Counted from the first letter of the stretch, positions 35,627-45,273 are shown. The stretch is 64,000 nt of DNA from Mesoflavibacter sp. (GCA_017792345.1 CP051228.1:3502148-3566147), one strand, 5' to 3'. Translations and numbers: made by a program. Notes: generated by a model not told the origin, from the sequence alone.

Positions 35627-37003
35627 ATGGCGGACTTGGCCAAACCCTCGGCCTTGCTCGCCCTGTCGGGACTTATTGCCGGCGGGGTAATCGCCTTCCT
35701 GGACCCGACAGGGCTGGGACCGACCGTCGCCCCCATCGCGGGCCTGGTGATCGGGACAATCGCCCTCTACGCCACGGGCGTCACATCCGAACATGTCACG
35801 GCGCTGCTGTTCTTCACCGTCGCAATGGTCTTCGCCATCGCGCCGCCGCAACTGATCTTTTCCGGCTTCGCCAGCAAGGCCTTCTGGCTGGTCCTGTCGG
35901 GCCTGATCGTCGGTGCGGCGATCAATCAGACGGGGCTCGGCGCGCGGGTCGCGAGGGGCCTCGCGCGGATGTTCCCGGCGACCTATGGCGGGCTGCTGGC
36001 CGGGATCGTCGCCGTCGCCCTGACGATTTCCTTCTTCATGCCGTCCAGCATGGGCCGGATCGTTCTGCTGATGCCAATCGCGCTGGCGCTGGCGGACCGC
36101 TACGGCCTGAAGGAAGGCCGTGTCGGCCGGATCGGCGTCGCCCTGACCACCGGCTTCGCCTGTTTCAACCCGCCGAACGGCATCCTGCCCGCGACGGTTC
36201 CGAACATGGTGTATGTCGGCGCGGTGGAGAAGCAATACGGGATCGCGCCGCTGTATGGCGAATGGATGCTGTTGCACTTTCCCTTTCTGGGCCTGTGCAA
36301 GGCAGTGTTGATTTGGGCCGTCGCCTGCTTCCTGTTCCGGGATCGCATCGACAAGGACCAGAGCGACGGCGAGGCCGTCCCGATGAGCGCCGCGGAGAAA
36401 CGCTTGGCGGCCATTCTGGTCTTTGCCCTGCTGGGCTGGGCGACCGATGTCCTGCACGGCGTCTCGCCCGCCTGGATCGGCCTCATGGCGGCAACGGCGT
36501 GCCTGTTGCCCGGGATCGGTGTTCTGGGAAGCGACGCGTTCAAACAGGTCAATGTCGGGCTGGTCATCTATGTGGCCGGCATCCTGGCCCTGGGCGCCCT
36601 GATCGCCGATAGCGGCCTTGGCGCGCGATTGGGCTCAGTTATGGCCGATATCCTGCCGCTGCGGGAGGGTGAGGGGCTGCTGAACTACTTCGCGCTGGCC
36701 TTCGGCGGCGGCGCGACGTCACTCGTAACCACCATGCCCGGTCTGCCTGCGGTCATGGTGCCGCTGGTCGAGCCGTTGCGCGAGGCGTCCGGCCTGCCGC
36801 TTGAAACCATCCTGGCGTCAATTGTGCTATCCTATTCCACGACCCTGCTGCCCTATCAGGCGCCGCCGATCATTCTGGCGGTCGCACTGGGCGGGGCCAA
36901 ACTGGCGGATGCGACGAAGTTTGTCCTGCTGGTCGCGGTGATCAGCTTCATCGTCATCCTGCCGCTGAACTTCCTGTGGTGGCGCGCGCTGGGTATGATT
37001 TAG
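35627..37003 (+). CDS. DASS/SLC13-type sodium-dicarboxylate or sulfate permease
   Basis: A 458-residue transporter with about eleven to twelve membrane segments, of the divalent anion:Na+ symporter family. Family cues are ATGVTSEHVTALLFFTVAMVF, the re-entrant loop region FFMPSSMGRIVLLMPIALALA, CFNPPNGILPATVPNMVYVG and FGGGATSLVTTMPGLPAVMVP in the second half. The usual SNT motifs are modified (PSSM, TSLVTT), so the substrate may differ from dicarboxylate or sulfate. It lies 12 bases after fcl on the same strand and may be read with gmd-fcl. Confidence 0.87.
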   Translation: MADLAKPSALLALSGLIAGGVIAFLDPTGLGPTVAPIAGLVIGTIALYATGVTSEHVTALLFFTVAMVFAIAPPQLIFSGFASKAFWLVLSGLIVGAAINQTGLGARVARGLARMFPATYGGLLAGIVAVALTISFFMPSSMGRIVLLMPIALALADRYGLKEGRVGRIGVALTTGFACFNPPNGILPATVPNMVYVGAVEKQYGIAPLYGEWMLLHFPFLGLCKAVLIWAVACFLFRDRIDKDQSDGEAVPMSAAEKRLAAILVFALLGWATDVLHGVSPAWIGLMAATACLLPGIGVLGSDAFKQVNVGLVIYVAGILALGALIADSGLGARLGSVMADILPLREGEGLLNYFALAFGGGATSLVTTMPGLPAVMVPLVEPLREASGLPLETILASIVLSYSTTLLPYQAPPIILAVALGGAKLADATKFVLLVAVISFIVILPLNFLWWRALGMI

Positions 37004-37104
37004 GGCGATTTTCGGGAATTGAGGGATATCAAGGCGGCGTCCGTTCCATGGGGGCATCATGTCCCCGGCCTTAAGACAGGCCGGAAATGGAAGGAGCGAG
37101 ACCG

Positions 37105-37935
37105 ATGACCCTGAAACGCATTTTGGTTCACTATGATGGGACCGCGCGCGCCGACCGCGCGCTGGATGCCGCGCTTCAATTGGCGGAGGCGCAGGACGCG
37201 CATCTGATCGGTTGCGCCATAGAGATGGAACCGCGCATCCCGACCTATGCGGCGGCGCAGATCCCTGCGGATGTCGTGGATGCGTTGATCCAGGACCAGC
37301 ACCGCCTGGTCGCCGAGGCGCGCACCAGATTTGAGGGCCGTATGCGGAGCGCCGGCCGGATCGACCGTTCCGAGTTCGCACAAGGCCGTGGCGATATGGT
37401 CCGGACCCTATGCAGGGTTGGGCGCGGTTGCGACCTAATCGTGCTTGGGCAGGCCAAGCCGGACGAGGAGCCGGCGGAGATCGAGGAACTGCCGGATAAT
37501 CTGGTGCTGGCGGCCGGGCGTCCCGTCTTGATCGTGCCCTATATCGGTCAGAAGGCACCGGTCGGCGGCCATGTTCTGCTGTGTTGGACCGACACGCGGG
37601 AAGCGGCCCGTGCCCTGGCAGACGCGCTGCCCCTGTTCAATGCGGCTTCGGAAGTAACGATCCTGACCGCTGGAACGGACACACCTGCCGATGAGTATAT
37701 CGGGGACGATCCGGCCCGTTACCTGGCGGCTCACGGCGTCCGTGCGGAAGTGCGCCGTGCGTCCTCCGCCGGCATCGATGCCGGGACGGCCATTCTGAAC
37801 GAAGCATCGGATACCGGTGCCGATCTGATCGTGATGGGAGCCTATGGGCATTCCCGATTGCGCGAGACCATCATGGGCGGCGCGACCCGGACGGTGCTCA
37901 AGGGCATGACCGCGCCGGTTCTGATGTCGCATTAG
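37105..37935 (+). CDS. Tandem universal stress protein
   Basis: A 276-residue cytoplasmic protein with two UspA domains. The first starts LKRILVHYDGTARADRALDAAL and is degenerate. The second (about 150-276) starts VLLCWTDTREAARALADAL and ends with LIVMGAYGHSRLRETIMGGATRTVL, the complete G-x2-G-x9-G ATP-binding pattern. The ATG at 37105 follows AAGGAG by about 8 bases; an earlier ATG at 37087 lies upstream of that site. No other stress genes adjoin it. Confidence 0.93.
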   Translation: MTLKRILVHYDGTARADRALDAALQLAEAQDAHLIGCAIEMEPRIPTYAAAQIPADVVDALIQDQHRLVAEARTRFEGRMRSAGRIDRSEFAQGRGDMVRTLCRVGRGCDLIVLGQAKPDEEPAEIEELPDNLVLAAGRPVLIVPYIGQKAPVGGHVLLCWTDTREAARALADALPLFNAASEVTILTAGTDTPADEYIGDDPARYLAAHGVRAEVRRASSAGIDAGTAILNEASDTGADLIVMGAYGHSRLRETIMGGATRTVLKGMTAPVLMSH

Positions 37936-37962
37936 GTTCTGCGGGGTGCTATCGGCGGCGTG

Positions 37963-39030
37963 TCAGCCGGTCCGCGAAACTTCGCTGTAATAGGCTTCCG
38001 CGCCGGAATGCGTCGGGATCAGGCCTTGGGGCCTGCCTTCCCCGATTGTCGGAAATCGATGGCCGGGATTGTTCAGGTTGAACACATCCGCCGTACTGCT
38101 CTGCCACAGGGCGCGGGTAATCGCCTCGATCAGCGCGGCATCGGTGCTTTCGCGGACGACCCAATGAACGCCCAGTTTCGCGGTATCCGCCTCTTCGGTG
38201 CCGCGATAGGCCCCGATCGGAATTCGGCCGTTGCGCAGGAAGGGGAAGAACGGCTTCAGCGTTTCCATGGTCAGCGGGTCGATGGTCAGCAGGCGGATGT
38301 CGATTTCATCCGTCAGTTCGACCACCGCGTCGATCGGATAGGCGCCCATATCGAAGAAGGCGTCGATATCGCCGCTGATCATGCGATCCGCGGCCGGGCC
38401 GGGTCCCAACCGTACCGGATGGATTTCCGTCATGCTCAACCCGTTCGCGCGCAGCAGTACGTCGACGATTCGGTCGGTCCCGGACCCGTTCGGTCCGACC
38501 GACACGACCTTGTCGCGCAGATCCCGGATGGAGCGGATATCGGAATCGGCCCGGACGACGGCATGTAGAGAGACCGGGATCAGATCGGCGATCACGCGCA
38601 GATCCGGCACGCCGCGCCCATCGGTGAAGGGACCGCCACCTTTATAGGCCCAATAGGCGATATCGGCGTAGACCAATGCCGATTCCAGCTCATAGTTCCG
38701 CATATCGCGAATATTCGGGATCGAGCCCTCGCGCGATTGCGCGACCGCGATCAGACCGGGTACGCCGCAAACGCCGCCCTCGTCGCAGGGTCTGCTGCCC
38801 GGCGGGCGGCTGATGCCGGCGGAAATCGCCGTGCCGAGACTATAGAGCGTTTCGGAAGGTGGCCCGGTGCCGATCCGGAAGAAGGTCAGGGCTTCCCGCG
38901 TTTCGGCATTCGCGAGATCCGGAAAGGTCATGCAGGCCAACCCCGCGAGACCGCCCGCCATGACCTGCCTCCGGTCCGGCAGGCCACGCGGCATGCCGGG
39001 CAGGAGGGGCGGGGCGGGCTTGGGGGCCAT
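37963..39030 (-). CDS. TAXI-family TRAP solute-binding protein
   Basis: A 355-residue exported binding protein of the TAXI (TRAP-associated extracytoplasmic immunogenic) family. The N-terminus has a twin-arginine-like leader, PDRRQVMAGGLAGLACMTFPDLANA. The mature part opens LTFFRIGTGPPSETLYSLGTAISAG, continues with QSREGSIPNIRDM and LRDKVVSVGPNGSGTDRIVDVLLRANG, and includes ISGDIDAFFDMGAYPIDAV. TAXI proteins feed solutes such as glutamate to fused DctQM permeases, but none is encoded next to it, so this is an orphan binding protein. The start at 39030 has GAGG 9 bases upstream. It converges on the Usp gene. Confidence 0.9.
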   Translation of the reverse strand: MAPKPAPPLLPGMPRGLPDRRQVMAGGLAGLACMTFPDLANAETREALTFFRIGTGPPSETLYSLGTAISAGISRPPGSRPCDEGGVCGVPGLIAVAQSREGSIPNIRDMRNYELESALVYADIAYWAYKGGGPFTDGRGVPDLRVIADLIPVSLHAVVRADSDIRSIRDLRDKVVSVGPNGSGTDRIVDVLLRANGLSMTEIHPVRLGPGPAADRMISGDIDAFFDMGAYPIDAVVELTDEIDIRLLTIDPLTMETLKPFFPFLRNGRIPIGAYRGTEEADTAKLGVHWVVRESTDAALIEAITRALWQSSTADVFNLNNPGHRFPTIGEGRPQGLIPTHSGAEAYYSEVSRTG

Positions 39031-39109
39031 GGCCGGAATCCTCGATTGAAAGGGTCTACATTTGTAAGCCCGAGGGACGATTGCCGTCAAACGCCGACGG
39101 CGTGTCTAT

Positions 39110-40123
39110 TCAGGCAGTAGCGGCAAGCGGGGACAGGCCGGGGGGCGCCGCATAGCAATCCGCCAATGTCGCCTTCAGCCGGGTCAGGGCGTAGACCATG
39201 CGCATGGTTTCAACCGGAATCGCCAGAATATCCGCGATTTCTATGACGCTGCCCAGGATCGCCTCCAACTCGATATGGCGGCTCCGATCGGCGTCTTGCA
39301 GCATCGAGGTTCGGAATGCGCCCAGGCGCGCCGCACCCGCCAAGCGCTTTTCGATGGTAATCGGAAGGGCGACGTTCAGAGCGCCGCACACGGTTTCGAA
39401 TTCCGCCATCATCTTGCGTCCGATTTCGCAGACACCGGGATCTTCCGTCATCTGGGACATCGTGCCGTCGACGATGACGGAAAGCGGATTGGCCCACAGA
39501 TTGCCCATCAGCTTGTTCATGACTTCAGCGCGGATATCGGGCACTACGGGCATTGGCAGCCCGGCACTCTCAAATTTCGCGGAAAGGCGGGCCAGAAAGT
39601 CTTCATCCTTGCCCGAAGCAGCACCGACGACGAGTTTCCGGACGCCGGCGCTTTCGATCCGATAGGGGGCGTGGACCTCGGCTGCCAGATAGACGGCACA
39701 GCCGATGATCCGGCCCGGATCGAATTCGGCTGCCAGGGCGCCGGTCGGATCGACCCGGTGCAGGACCCGTCCTTCCCGTTCACCGCCGATGCCCTGGAAA
39801 TACCACCAGGGTACGCCGTTGATTGCGGTCAGTATCCGGGTTTCAGGACCAATCAGCGGCCGCATCGCGGGGAGGGCGCTTTCGATCTGATGCGCCTTCA
39901 CAGCAATTACGACCAGGTCCTGGAAGCCTTCGTCGCCCGCATCGTCCGTGACGCGGGGCCTGACGTTGAAATGCACATCGCCCTCTTGGAAGTCGATGCC
40001 GCCGGCGCGAATCTTTTCCAATGTCGCGCCTCGGGCGATCAGCAGAGGGTCTTGTCCGGCCTTGGTGAGTATGGCCGCCAGCATGCCGCCGATTGCTCCG
40101 GCGCCGACAATGGCAATCCGCAT
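39110..40123 (-). CDS. Ketopantoate reductase family (PanE/ApbA) protein
   Basis: A 337-residue NADPH-dependent 2-dehydropantoate 2-reductase-like enzyme. The Rossmann motif MRIAIVGAGAIGGMLAAILTKAG starts the protein. Catalytic-region parts are the Lys in LVVIAVKAHQIESALP and DIRAEVMNKLMGNLWANPLSVI (Lys and Asn). A C-terminal helical domain follows. True PanE makes pantoate for CoA, but many paralogues act on other 2-keto acids, and this one has no pan gene neighbours, so I leave the symbol blank. It is transcribed toward the TAXI gene (79 bases). Confidence 0.88.
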   Translation of the reverse strand: MRIAIVGAGAIGGMLAAILTKAGQDPLLIARGATLEKIRAGGIDFQEGDVHFNVRPRVTDDAGDEGFQDLVVIAVKAHQIESALPAMRPLIGPETRILTAINGVPWWYFQGIGGEREGRVLHRVDPTGALAAEFDPGRIIGCAVYLAAEVHAPYRIESAGVRKLVVGAASGKDEDFLARLSAKFESAGLPMPVVPDIRAEVMNKLMGNLWANPLSVIVDGTMSQMTEDPGVCEIGRKMMAEFETVCGALNVALPITIEKRLAGAARLGAFRTSMLQDADRSRHIELEAILGSVIEIADILAIPVETMRMVYALTRLKATLADCYAAPPGLSPLAATA

Positions 40124-40167
40124 TTCGATACCCTCTTACGGTGACTTTCGGGCGTTGTAACGCCGCC

Positions 40168-40216
40168 TAAAGAAAAAGAAAACGGGCACTGCCCGCGATA
40201 GCGGCAGCGCCCGTTT
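40168..40216 (-). terminator. Rho-independent terminator of the aap operon
   Basis: On the minus strand, a 13-bp stem (40203-40215 with 40181-40193, one G-T pair) has a nine-base loop and is followed by TTTTCTTTTTCTTT. It lies 58 bases after the aapP stop codon, so it ends the aapJQMP transcript. The stem and tail are strong. Confidence 0.9.
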
Positions 40217-40273
40217 CCGCTGAGATCCGTCGCGGCCTTGGCGGCGACGTCCTCCCCCCTAAACCTGGACCGA

Positions 40274-41053
40274 TTAGTGGTTCAGAATCTGGCTCAGGAA
40301 CAGTTTGGTGCGGTCGTTCTGCGGATTGGTGAAGAACTCTTCCGGTTCGTTCTCCTCGATGATCTCGCCGCCATCCATGAAGATGACGCGGTCGGCGACC
40401 TTGCGGGCGAAACCCATTTCGTGCGTGACGCACAGCATGGTCATGCCGGTCTTGGCGAGGTCGATCATGGTCTCCAGAACCTCGGAGATCATCTCCGGGT
40501 CCAGGGCCGATGTCGGCTCATCGAACAGCATGATGCGCGGGTTCATGCACAGCGAGCGGGCGATCGCCACGCGCTGCTGCTGACCGCCGGAAAGCTGACC
40601 CGGATACTTGTGGGCCTGTTCCGGGATCTTCACCTTGTTCAGGAAGTGCATCGCCGTTTCTTCGGCTTCCTGCTTCGGCGTCTTGCGGACCCAGATTGGT
40701 GCCAGCGTGCAGTTTTCCAGCACCGTCAGATGCGGGAACAGGTTGAAGTGCTGAAACACCATCCCGACTTCGCGGCGGATCGCGTCGATGTTCTTCAGAT
40801 CGTTGGTCAGCTCGATCCCGTCGACGATGATCTCGCCCTGCTGGTGTTCTTCCAGCCGGTTGATGCAGCGGATCATCGTGGACTTGCCGGACCCCGACGG
40901 GCCGCAGATGACGATGCGTTCGCCGCGCGGAACGGTCAGGTTGATGTTCTTCAGAACATGGAACTCGCCGTACCACTTGTGCATCTGGTTGATCTGGATC
41001 GCCACCTCGTCGGTGTTGACCATGCTTTTTGCTTTTTCAGCGACGTCGCTCAT
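40274..41053 (-). CDS. aapP: General L-amino acid ABC transporter ATP-binding protein
   Basis: ATPase of the Aap (general L-amino acid) uptake system, 259 residues. Walker A is [10 protein letters not shown], the signature is [15 protein letters not shown], and Walker B is [14 protein letters not shown]. The switch His is in [22 protein letters not shown]. The N-terminal extension before [16 protein letters not shown] is typical of AapP. Last gene of the operon, 24 bases after aapM, with a terminator behind it. Confidence 0.96.
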   Translation of the reverse strand: MSDVAEKAKSMVNTDEVAIQINQMHKWYGEFHVLKNINLTVPRGERIVICGPSGSGKSTMIRCINRLEEHQQGEIIVDGIELTNDLKNIDAIRREVGMVFQHFNLFPHLTVLENCTLAPIWVRKTPKQEAEETAMHFLNKVKIPEQAHKYPGQLSGGQQQRVAIARSLCMNPRIMLFDEPTSALDPEMISEVLETMIDLAKTGMTMLCVTHEMGFARKVADRVIFMDGGEIIEENEPEEFFTNPQNDRTKLFLSQILNH

Positions 41054-41077
41054 GACGGATTTCCTTTATTCGCAATC

Positions 41078-42427
41078 TTATCGTTTGTGGCCGGTATGGA
41101 GTTTCCGCTCGAGATAGAGCGAATACCGCGACATGCCGAAACACGAGACGAAGAAGAAGACAGCAACGAAGACATAGACCTCGGTCGACAGGCCGTTCCA
41201 GGCCGGGTCGGAGATCGCAGTCTTGCCAACACCCAGGATGTCCAGCAGGCCGATGATCAGAACCAGCGTCGTATCCTTGTAGAGGCCGATGAAGGTGTTC
41301 ACGATCCCGGGGATCGAGACCTTCAGTGCCTGCGGCAGGATGATGTGACGCATGGTCTGCCAGTACTTGAGGCCCATGGCATCGGCGGCTTCGAACTGTC
41401 CCTTGGGAAGGGACTGCAGGCCGCCGCGAATGACCTCGGCCATATAGGCCGATGCGAACAGCGTCACCATGATCAGCACACGCAGCAGCAGATCGAAATC
41501 CGTGCCCGGCGGCAGGAAGTAGCTGAGCATCGTCGAGGCCACGAACAACAGCGTGATCAGCGGCACGCCGCGGATGAACTCGATGAACATGATGCACAGC
41601 GTTCTGATCGCCGGCAGGTTCGAATACCGGCCCAGCGCCAGGACGATGCCGATCGGCAACGACAGGGTGATCCCTGTGACCCCGATGATGATCGTCAGCA
41701 GAACGCCGCCGAACAGATGCGTATCGACCGGTTCGAAAATGTAGATGTCATCTGCGGCGTTCGTCAGGCCGATCGAGTCCGGGATCGAAATCCACAATGC
41801 GTCGGACAGGAAGAAGGCGACCAGAACGAAGCCGGCAGGGACGATGCCGACAACCATGGCCAGGGCGTTATGTGTCTTGCTGCCGTAAACGAACAGCGCC
41901 GAGGCAAACGCGAAGATGACCAGCCAGGTCAGCGGACCGGACACGCCCTGCGAGAAGTGCATGCTTTCCACGCTGACGGGGCCGACGATCAGAAGCACGG
42001 CCAGCAGCGGATAGAGCAGCGAGAAGACGAGCAGCTTGCCGCGATAAGGCACTTTGTCGAACAGAACGGGCGCCAGCGCCACGAACAGAAGGACGAAGGC
42101 CAAATTGGGCCGCCAGCGCTCTTCCACGGGATAGAACCCGTAGGTGAAGACCGAAATGCGCTCGTCAATGAACGCCCAGCAGGCGCCCTTGGCGATTTCG
42201 CGGCATTCCGCACGCGACGACCCCTCGAAGGCCGCGTTGAAGAAGAAATAGTCCAGAATGGCCGGGACGATGAGGTACAGCAGATACACCGCGACAATCG
42301 TCAGGATCGTGTTGGTGATGCTGCCGAACAGATTGTCCTTCGCCCATTTGACCGGGCCGACCAGGTTTCTGGGCGGCGGCAGGCTGGGATGTTCACCCGG
42401 CTTGTAGGATTGCGTCGTAATGTTCAT
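41078..42427 (-). CDS. aapM: General L-amino acid ABC transporter permease AapM
   Basis: Integral-membrane permease subunit of 449 residues, larger than generic amino-acid permeases as expected for AapM. The N-terminal extension carries several extra membrane segments and a cysteine-bearing loop (ECREIAKGACWAFIDERISVF). The C-terminal half is the HisM/GlnP-type domain with FIEFIRGVPLITLLFVASTM and the EAA loop AYMAEVIRGGLQSLPKGQFEAADAMGL. It starts ten bases after aapQ. Confidence 0.95.
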   Translation of the reverse strand: MNITTQSYKPGEHPSLPPPRNLVGPVKWAKDNLFGSITNTILTIVAVYLLYLIVPAILDYFFFNAAFEGSSRAECREIAKGACWAFIDERISVFTYGFYPVEERWRPNLAFVLLFVALAPVLFDKVPYRGKLLVFSLLYPLLAVLLIVGPVSVESMHFSQGVSGPLTWLVIFAFASALFVYGSKTHNALAMVVGIVPAGFVLVAFFLSDALWISIPDSIGLTNAADDIYIFEPVDTHLFGGVLLTIIIGVTGITLSLPIGIVLALGRYSNLPAIRTLCIMFIEFIRGVPLITLLFVASTMLSYFLPPGTDFDLLLRVLIMVTLFASAYMAEVIRGGLQSLPKGQFEAADAMGLKYWQTMRHIILPQALKVSIPGIVNTFIGLYKDTTLVLIIGLLDILGVGKTAISDPAWNGLSTEVYVFVAVFFFVSCFGMSRYSLYLERKLHTGHKR

Positions 42428-42437
42428 CTCTGACCTC

Positions 42438-43631
42438 CTACCGCTCGATCAGCTTGATACGTTTGTTGTACCAGTTCATGAACGATGAAATGGCCAGCGA
42501 GATGGACAGATAGATCGCCATCAGCAGCAGCATGCATTCCATTTCCCGACCGGTCTGGTTCAGCGTGATGCCGCCCAGGGTGGCCGTGACGTCCATGTAC
42601 CCGATGGCGATGGCCAGCGACGAGTTCTTCGTCAGGTTCAGATACTGGCTGGTCAGCGGCGGAACGATGACGCGCATCGCCTGCGGGATGATGACCAGTT
42701 GAAGGGTGCGGTTGTTGCGAAGTCCCAGCGCGTGGGCTGCTTCGGTCTGACCGTAATTGACCGCCAGGATCCCGGCCCGGACGTTCTCGGCGATGAAGGC
42801 CGAAGTGTAGAGCGCCAGGGCCAGGGTCAGGGCCATCAACTCCGGCTTGACCGTTACGCCGCCCTGGAAGTTGAAGCCCTTCAGCGCCGGAATGCTCCAT
42901 TCGATCGGCATGCCGGTGAACAGGAAGACCACGACCGGTGCGCCAATGACCAGACCCAGGGAAACCCACAGGACCGGCAGGATCTTGCCGGTCTCGTCCT
43001 GAACCTTCTTGGCGTGCCGCTTGTAGAAGACGGCGCCGACGATACCGGCGACGAACACCAGGGCGCAGGCCCAGAACAGCGGTTCGAATGTCGGGCTGGG
43101 CATATTGATGCCGCGGTTCGAGAAGAAGAAGGTCTCCGCGATGTCCCCCGCCTGTTTCGGATGCGGCAGCGTGTGCACCACGAAACCGTGCATCAGCAGA
43201 ATCCACAGCAGAACCGGGACGTTGCGGACGACTTCGACGTAGCAGTAGACCATCTTGTTCATCAGCAGGTTCTTGCTGAGACGCAAGACACCCAGGACGA
43301 ACCCGACCACCGTCGCCAGGAACACGCCGCAGATCGCGACGGCGAAAGTGTTCAGAACACCGACGACCGCCGCGCGCAGATGCGAACTGCGCGACGAGTA
43401 TTCGATGAACGTCTGGTTGATGTCGTAGCTGGACGGCTCGAGAAGGAAGGCGAAGCCCAGATCCTTACCAATCCGCTCCAGGTTGATGGCGGCATTGCGA
43501 GCCAAATAGAATAAGGCTGCGAAAACCACCGCGATGGTGAAGATCTGGATGATTACCTGCCGCGCCTCTCGATTGTACCAGAGGCTGAGCAGGCCGGCAC
43601 TTGGCCGATCCGATTCAGCTACAGCGGACAT
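42438..43631 (-). CDS. aapQ: General L-amino acid ABC transporter permease AapQ
   Basis: Permease subunit of 397 residues partnering AapM. The family-typical N-terminal block reads LWYNREARQVIIQIFTIAVVFAALFYLARNA. The core includes YVEVVRNVPVLLWILLMHGFV and the EAA loop AFIAENVRAGILAVNYGQTEAAHALGLRNN. A hairpin upstream, between aapJ and aapQ, would reduce its expression relative to the binding protein. Confidence 0.95.
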   Translation of the reverse strand: MSAVAESDRPSAGLLSLWYNREARQVIIQIFTIAVVFAALFYLARNAAINLERIGKDLGFAFLLEPSSYDINQTFIEYSSRSSHLRAAVVGVLNTFAVAICGVFLATVVGFVLGVLRLSKNLLMNKMVYCYVEVVRNVPVLLWILLMHGFVVHTLPHPKQAGDIAETFFFSNRGINMPSPTFEPLFWACALVFVAGIVGAVFYKRHAKKVQDETGKILPVLWVSLGLVIGAPVVVFLFTGMPIEWSIPALKGFNFQGGVTVKPELMALTLALALYTSAFIAENVRAGILAVNYGQTEAAHALGLRNNRTLQLVIIPQAMRVIVPPLTSQYLNLTKNSSLAIAIGYMDVTATLGGITLNQTGREMECMLLLMAIYLSISLAISSFMNWYNKRIKLIER

Positions 43632-43772
43632 GATGAAGATACTCCCCGAGCGTTAACACTTACGGTCCCCCAAATTTCTGTAAGGGCTGGGCCCAGTCGA
43701 GGGCAGGGTCGAACCCGGAGAATATTCGGGCCGAGGTCTGCCATGAAAATCGACAAACGCATGGAATATTGG

Positions 43773-43812
43773 AAATAAAGAAGATCGGGGCGGCACTTGC
43801 GTGCCGCCCCGA
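43773..43812 (-). terminator. Read-through hairpin between aapJ and aapQ
   Basis: A perfect 12-bp stem (43785-43796 with 43801-43812, loop of four bases) starts 14 bases after the aapJ stop codon on the minus strand. It is followed by the pyrimidine-rich TCTTCTTTATTTCC. A partial terminator or 3-prime stabiliser here would allow more AapJ than permease, a common layout for ABC uptake operons. Confidence 0.78.
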
Positions 43813-43825
43813 CATTCATTCGGTC

Positions 43826-44842
43826 TTAGCGGATCGGGGCGGAGTAGAGAATGCCGCCGTCTTTCCATTGAGCGTTCAGACCACGCTCCAGGCCGATTTC
43901 GGTGTTCGGGCCGATGTTACGGTCGAAGATTTCACCGTAGTTGCCGACAGCCTTGATCACGCGCTTGGCCCACTCGTTGTCCAGGCCGATCATTTCGCCG
44001 TAGTTGCCTTCGACACCCAGGATACGGGCGATCGACGGGTTCGGCGGATTGGCAGCCATTTCGTCAACGTTGGCCGAGGTGATGCCGAACTCTTCGGCTT
44101 CGATGATGGCGTTCAGAACCCAACGGTTCACGTCCGCCCAATCGTCATCGCCCTGACGGACCGCCGGACCCAGCGGCTCTTTGGAGATGATTTCCGGCAG
44201 GATGATGTGGTTCTTCGGATCGTCGAAGGTGGCGCGGCTGGCGGCCAGGCCCGAGGCGTCCGTCGTGTAGACGTCGCAGCGACCGGCCAGGTAGTTGGTG
44301 CGCGCTTCTTCGTTGGTTTCGATCGGAACCGGCTCATAGGACATGCCCGTGGCACGGAAGTAGTCGGCCAGGTTCAGCTCGGTCGTCGTACCGGTCTGAA
44401 TGCAGACCGACGCGCCGTCCAGTTCTTTCGCCGAGGTCACGCCCAGGTCTTTGCTGACCATGAAGCCCTGACCGTCGTAGTAGTTGACGCCCAGGAACGT
44501 CAGCTTCAGGTCGGCGTCGCGGCTCATCGTGACGGTCGTGTTGCGGTACAGCACGTCGCCTTCGCCGGCGTTCAGCGCCGTGAAGCGCGTCTTGCCGGTG
44601 GTCGGAACGAATTTGACTTTCATGCCGTCGCCCAGAACCGCGGCGGCAACGCCACGGCAGAAGTCGACGTCGAAGCCGTTCCACTTACCGCTTTCGTCCG
44701 TGTACGCGAAGCCGACGAGACCCGTGGTGACGATGCAGTTCAGCTCGCCACGCGCCTTAACGTCGTCCAGCGTGGCTGCGTTGGCGATCGTCGCCGACAT
44801 AGCCATAGCCGCACCTGCGACCAGGATCGATTTGAGTTTCAT
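43826..44842 (-). CDS. aapJ: General L-amino acid ABC transporter substrate-binding protein
   Basis: Periplasmic binding protein of 338 residues, first gene of the aap operon. A signal peptide ends near TIANAAT. The mature protein has the SBP_bac_3 pattern VKARGELNCIVTTGLVGFAYTDESGKWNGFDVDFCRGVAAAVLG. AapJ-specific features include VLYRNTTVTMSRDADLKLTFLGVNYYDGQGF and SVCIQTGTTTELNLADYF. Codon choice is very uniform, consistent with high expression. Confidence 0.96.
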   Translation of the reverse strand: MKLKSILVAGAAMAMSATIANAATLDDVKARGELNCIVTTGLVGFAYTDESGKWNGFDVDFCRGVAAAVLGDGMKVKFVPTTGKTRFTALNAGEGDVLYRNTTVTMSRDADLKLTFLGVNYYDGQGFMVSKDLGVTSAKELDGASVCIQTGTTTELNLADYFRATGMSYEPVPIETNEEARTNYLAGRCDVYTTDASGLAASRATFDDPKNHIILPEIISKEPLGPAVRQGDDDWADVNRWVLNAIIEAEEFGITSANVDEMAANPPNPSIARILGVEGNYGEMIGLDNEWAKRVIKAVGNYGEIFDRNIGPNTEIGLERGLNAQWKDGGILYSAPIR

Positions 44843-45273
44843 TGTGTTACTGTCCCCTATGCTTTGGTTGATGCCAGTAAATACCGGTCAAGCAGCCTGC
44901 TCAGGCCCTCTAGCGCTCCCAAACGGCTGCTGTCGCAGCTCTTTATCTGGTTTGGTGACTGGGAATATTTCAAATCCCTGCGGATTTTGCAAACCCTGTC
45001 GCCGACCTCCCGTTTGACGCGGCGCTTTTTTGCGGTCCCCAGTCGTGCCGACTTGGAACAAGAGGCAAAACGCCGCGTCCTTGGTGGAAACACTGGCAGC
45101 AAAATTCAGGTACCGCCAGCACTTTTTTGACAGAAGTTTTGCACGAATTCTCGCGCGGCAAGTAAGCCGGGTTCGGTTAGCTTTCTCATGGACTTGCCGT
45201 GTTCGGCTGTGCAAAAATGCCCGCCACGGAAGCGCCGTCGACGGTCGCTTTTATAATATTGGGGACGATTGGA
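44843..45273. promoter_or_regulatory. 431-base gap: aap promoter region and leader of the 45.3-kb gene
   Basis: No gene is supported here. The region must hold the aapJ promoter (minus strand) and that of the small gene at 45274 (plus strand). A TTGACC on the minus strand near 44886 has no good -10 partner at 16-18 bases. AGGGGA lies in front of the aapJ ATG. A and T runs near 45241-45262 (TTTTATAATATTGG) look like a promoter -10 area for the plus-strand gene. Frames crossing the gap have no homology that I recognise. Confidence 0.4.

Noticed and set aside
39080-39110. GCCGTC...GACGGC hairpin between the PanE-like and TAXI genes as terminator
   Set aside because: Six-bp stem without a U-tract; both genes are co-directional and may be co-transcribed.
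40238-42433. 731-codon frame antisense to aapP and aapM
   Set aside because: Very long, but rich in Asp, Arg, Gln and His without hydrophobic core; aapP and aapM are unambiguous on the other strand.
43769-45130. 453-codon frame antisense to aapJ
   Set aside because: Shadow of aapJ, extending into a promoter region, with no recognisable domain.
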